Origin: an uncultured Algibacter sp.
Lineage (GTDB): Bacteria; Bacteroidota; Bacteroidia; Flavobacteriales; Flavobacteriaceae
NCBI RefSeq assembly: GCF_947487575.1
Contig: NZ_CANKXG010000003.1
Location: 1 to 64,000 of the forward strand
Direction of reading: 5' to 3'
DNA: 64,000 nucleotides
The first letter of the stretch is position 1. Every line of letters begins with the position of its first letter. Made by a program: the position numbers and the translations under genes. Shown piece by piece: positions 63,010 through 64,000 of the stretch. Below the pieces are notes generated by a model. It made no database searches and was not told the DNA's origin. It was given only the letters and a program-made list of their open reading frames with translations.

Positions 63010-64000
63010 TTACTTTTTCCTTTTTTTGGCAATAACAACATACATTCTTGCTTCTTCTGGCGCATCACCATCACTGTTTCCTGCCATAACTACACTCTCT
63101 CCTGCTTTAACGTTACGCTTAAATAATGACATTTTAACTTCTCCTATAATGAAATCATCCCCTGTATCAACATAATCTTCAATTAAAAACTCTGGACGAG
63201 ACACTCTATCATCATGTCCTACATAAAGTGTCATATCTTCTCCTGCTATAAATTGTAACAGGTCTCTTGCCCAATAACGACTATCCGAATTTGGTAGCCG
63301 TACATATTCTGAACCATGTAAATAACTTGGAATTTTTGTATAATTATATTGTAAGTCAGTATACGGTTTCTTTCCCCAAAACACATTTGTTCTTAAAATC
63401 GCTTTAGAGTCACCCGTATAACTAAACTTTGTAAATAACTTACTCTTATTAGTTACACCTGGTACATAAGGCGGAATATGTGGTGTATAAGCTGGTTTTT
63501 GTTCTTCTTTTACTACCGTTTTATAAATTTGTGGCATTTTAGTACTTAAACCACCTTCTAATTTTACGGGTTTAGAATTTAAAGTAATGGTAGCATCTTT
63601 TATTCCTTCTCGTCTTGCTGTAATTATAACTTCTCCAGCTTTTAATAATGATTTAATTGCCACTCTATTTATACCGCATTCTGTATCTAGATATAGGTTA
63701 TTAATTGTGTTTTCTTTACCACTATTATAACCACCTCTCCATATACCTGCACCTGATATAGTAAAATCTATACGTCCTTTATCTAATGGACATCTGTTAC
63801 CATCTTTATCAACTACTTCAACATCTATTAAAGCAATATCTGATCCATCTGCTAACCATCCTTCAGAGCCAGTTATAGGTATTAACTTAATGGCTACAGG
63901 TTTTCCAATGGTGCGTTTAGCTTGTGTTACTGAAAGTTCATTATCAATATAAGCTTCTGCTCTTATTTCTCCAGGTTTCCATTGTACATTATCAAATTTA
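63010..64000 (-). CDS. C-terminal part of a GH2-family glycoside hydrolase (cut by window edge)
   Basis: The reading frame is open from the stop at 63010 to the window edge, giving the last 329 residues of a larger protein. An internal GTG at 63663 is not the real start. The segment DNVQWKPGEIRAEAYIDN leads into LADGSDIALIDVEVVDKDGN and ISGAGIWRGGYNSG, the usual GH2 C-terminal Ig-like domains. The final 145 residues form a separate module (SRYWARDLLQFIA, TLYVGHDDRVSRPEFL, VVMAGNSDGDAPEEARMYVV) whose family I do not recognise. The catalytic barrel lies outside. Activity is likely beta-galactosidase- or beta-glucuronidase-like. Confidence 0.7.
   Translation of the reverse strand, partial: KFDNVQWKPGEIRAEAYIDNELSVTQAKRTIGKPVAIKLIPITGSEGWLADGSDIALIDVEVVDKDGNRCPLDKGRIDFTISGAGIWRGGYNSGKENTINNLYLDTECGINRVAIKSLLKAGEVIITARREGIKDATITLNSKPVKLEGGLSTKMPQIYKTVVKEEQKPAYTPHIPPYVPGVTNKSKLFTKFSYTGDSKAILRTNVFWGKKPYTDLQYNYTKIPSYLHGSEYVRLPNSDSRYWARDLLQFIAGEDMTLYVGHDDRVSRPEFLIEDYVDTGDDFIIGEVKMSLFKRNVKAGESVVMAGNSDGDAPEEARMYVVIAKKRKK

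Overview
The window is AT-rich DNA that looks like a marine Flavobacteriia chromosome (Bacteroidota). The signs are lipoprotein signal peptides ending in a lipobox Cys, C-terminal type IX secretion (T9SS) sorting domains, weak Shine-Dalgarno sites and TAnnTTTG-type promoters. Nearly everything lies on the minus strand and encodes a large, sulfatase-rich polysaccharide utilisation locus. The combination of alpha-L-rhamnosidases, three beta-propeller lyases of the PL24/PL25 type, a PL8 lyase, a PL40-like lyase, a GH43 and nine S1 sulfatases fits a sulfated, rhamnose- and uronate-rich green-algal glycan, most likely ulvan. From memory it resembles the ulvan locus of Formosa agariphila, but no strain identity is claimed.

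Layout by coordinate. 94-9028: cytoplasmic L-rhamnose catabolism, read from 9028 downwards as aldolase/dehydrogenase fusion rhaEW, rhamnose isomerase, FGGY kinase, tandem class II aldolase, FMN lactate-type dehydrogenase and lactaldehyde dehydrogenase. 9029-9550: regulatory region. 9551-11745: two tandem GntR-type regulators, the only plus-strand genes. 11758-22853: lipoprotein lactonase, PL40-like lyase, three sulfatases and a T9SS GH39-like enzyme. 23006-42444: two sulfatases, a PL25-type ulvan lyase, a GH2 with an altered acid/base residue, two GH106, a PL8, a 26-residue hydrophobic peptide and a GH2. 42499-54042: three sulfatases, a GH43 and two tandem GH78. 54208-59668: two PL24-like T9SS lyases on either side of an FN3 lipoprotein. 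59787-64000: rhamnose mutarotase, a DUF1080 lipoprotein, a sulfatase and the C-terminal part of a GH2 cut by the window edge.

Inferred workflow: secreted and surface lyases cut the polymer, lipoprotein sulfatases and exo-glycosidases trim the fragments, and rhamnose enters the cell through RhaM, RhaI, kinase and RhaE to give DHAP and L-lactaldehyde, then lactate and pyruvate. The window holds no SusC/SusD pair, no GH88/GH105 unsaturated glucuronyl hydrolase, no sulfatase-maturing enzyme and no rhamnose transporter, so these must lie elsewhere.

The least expected signal is a shared promoter layout in front of five minus-strand transcription units: a TAnnTTTG-like -7 box with a conserved ACAGGATA-like element 19-20 nt upstream. 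A tandem plus-strand copy lies upstream of the first gntR. Family numbers, reference catalytic numbering and motif assignments come from reading and memory; no database search was run.
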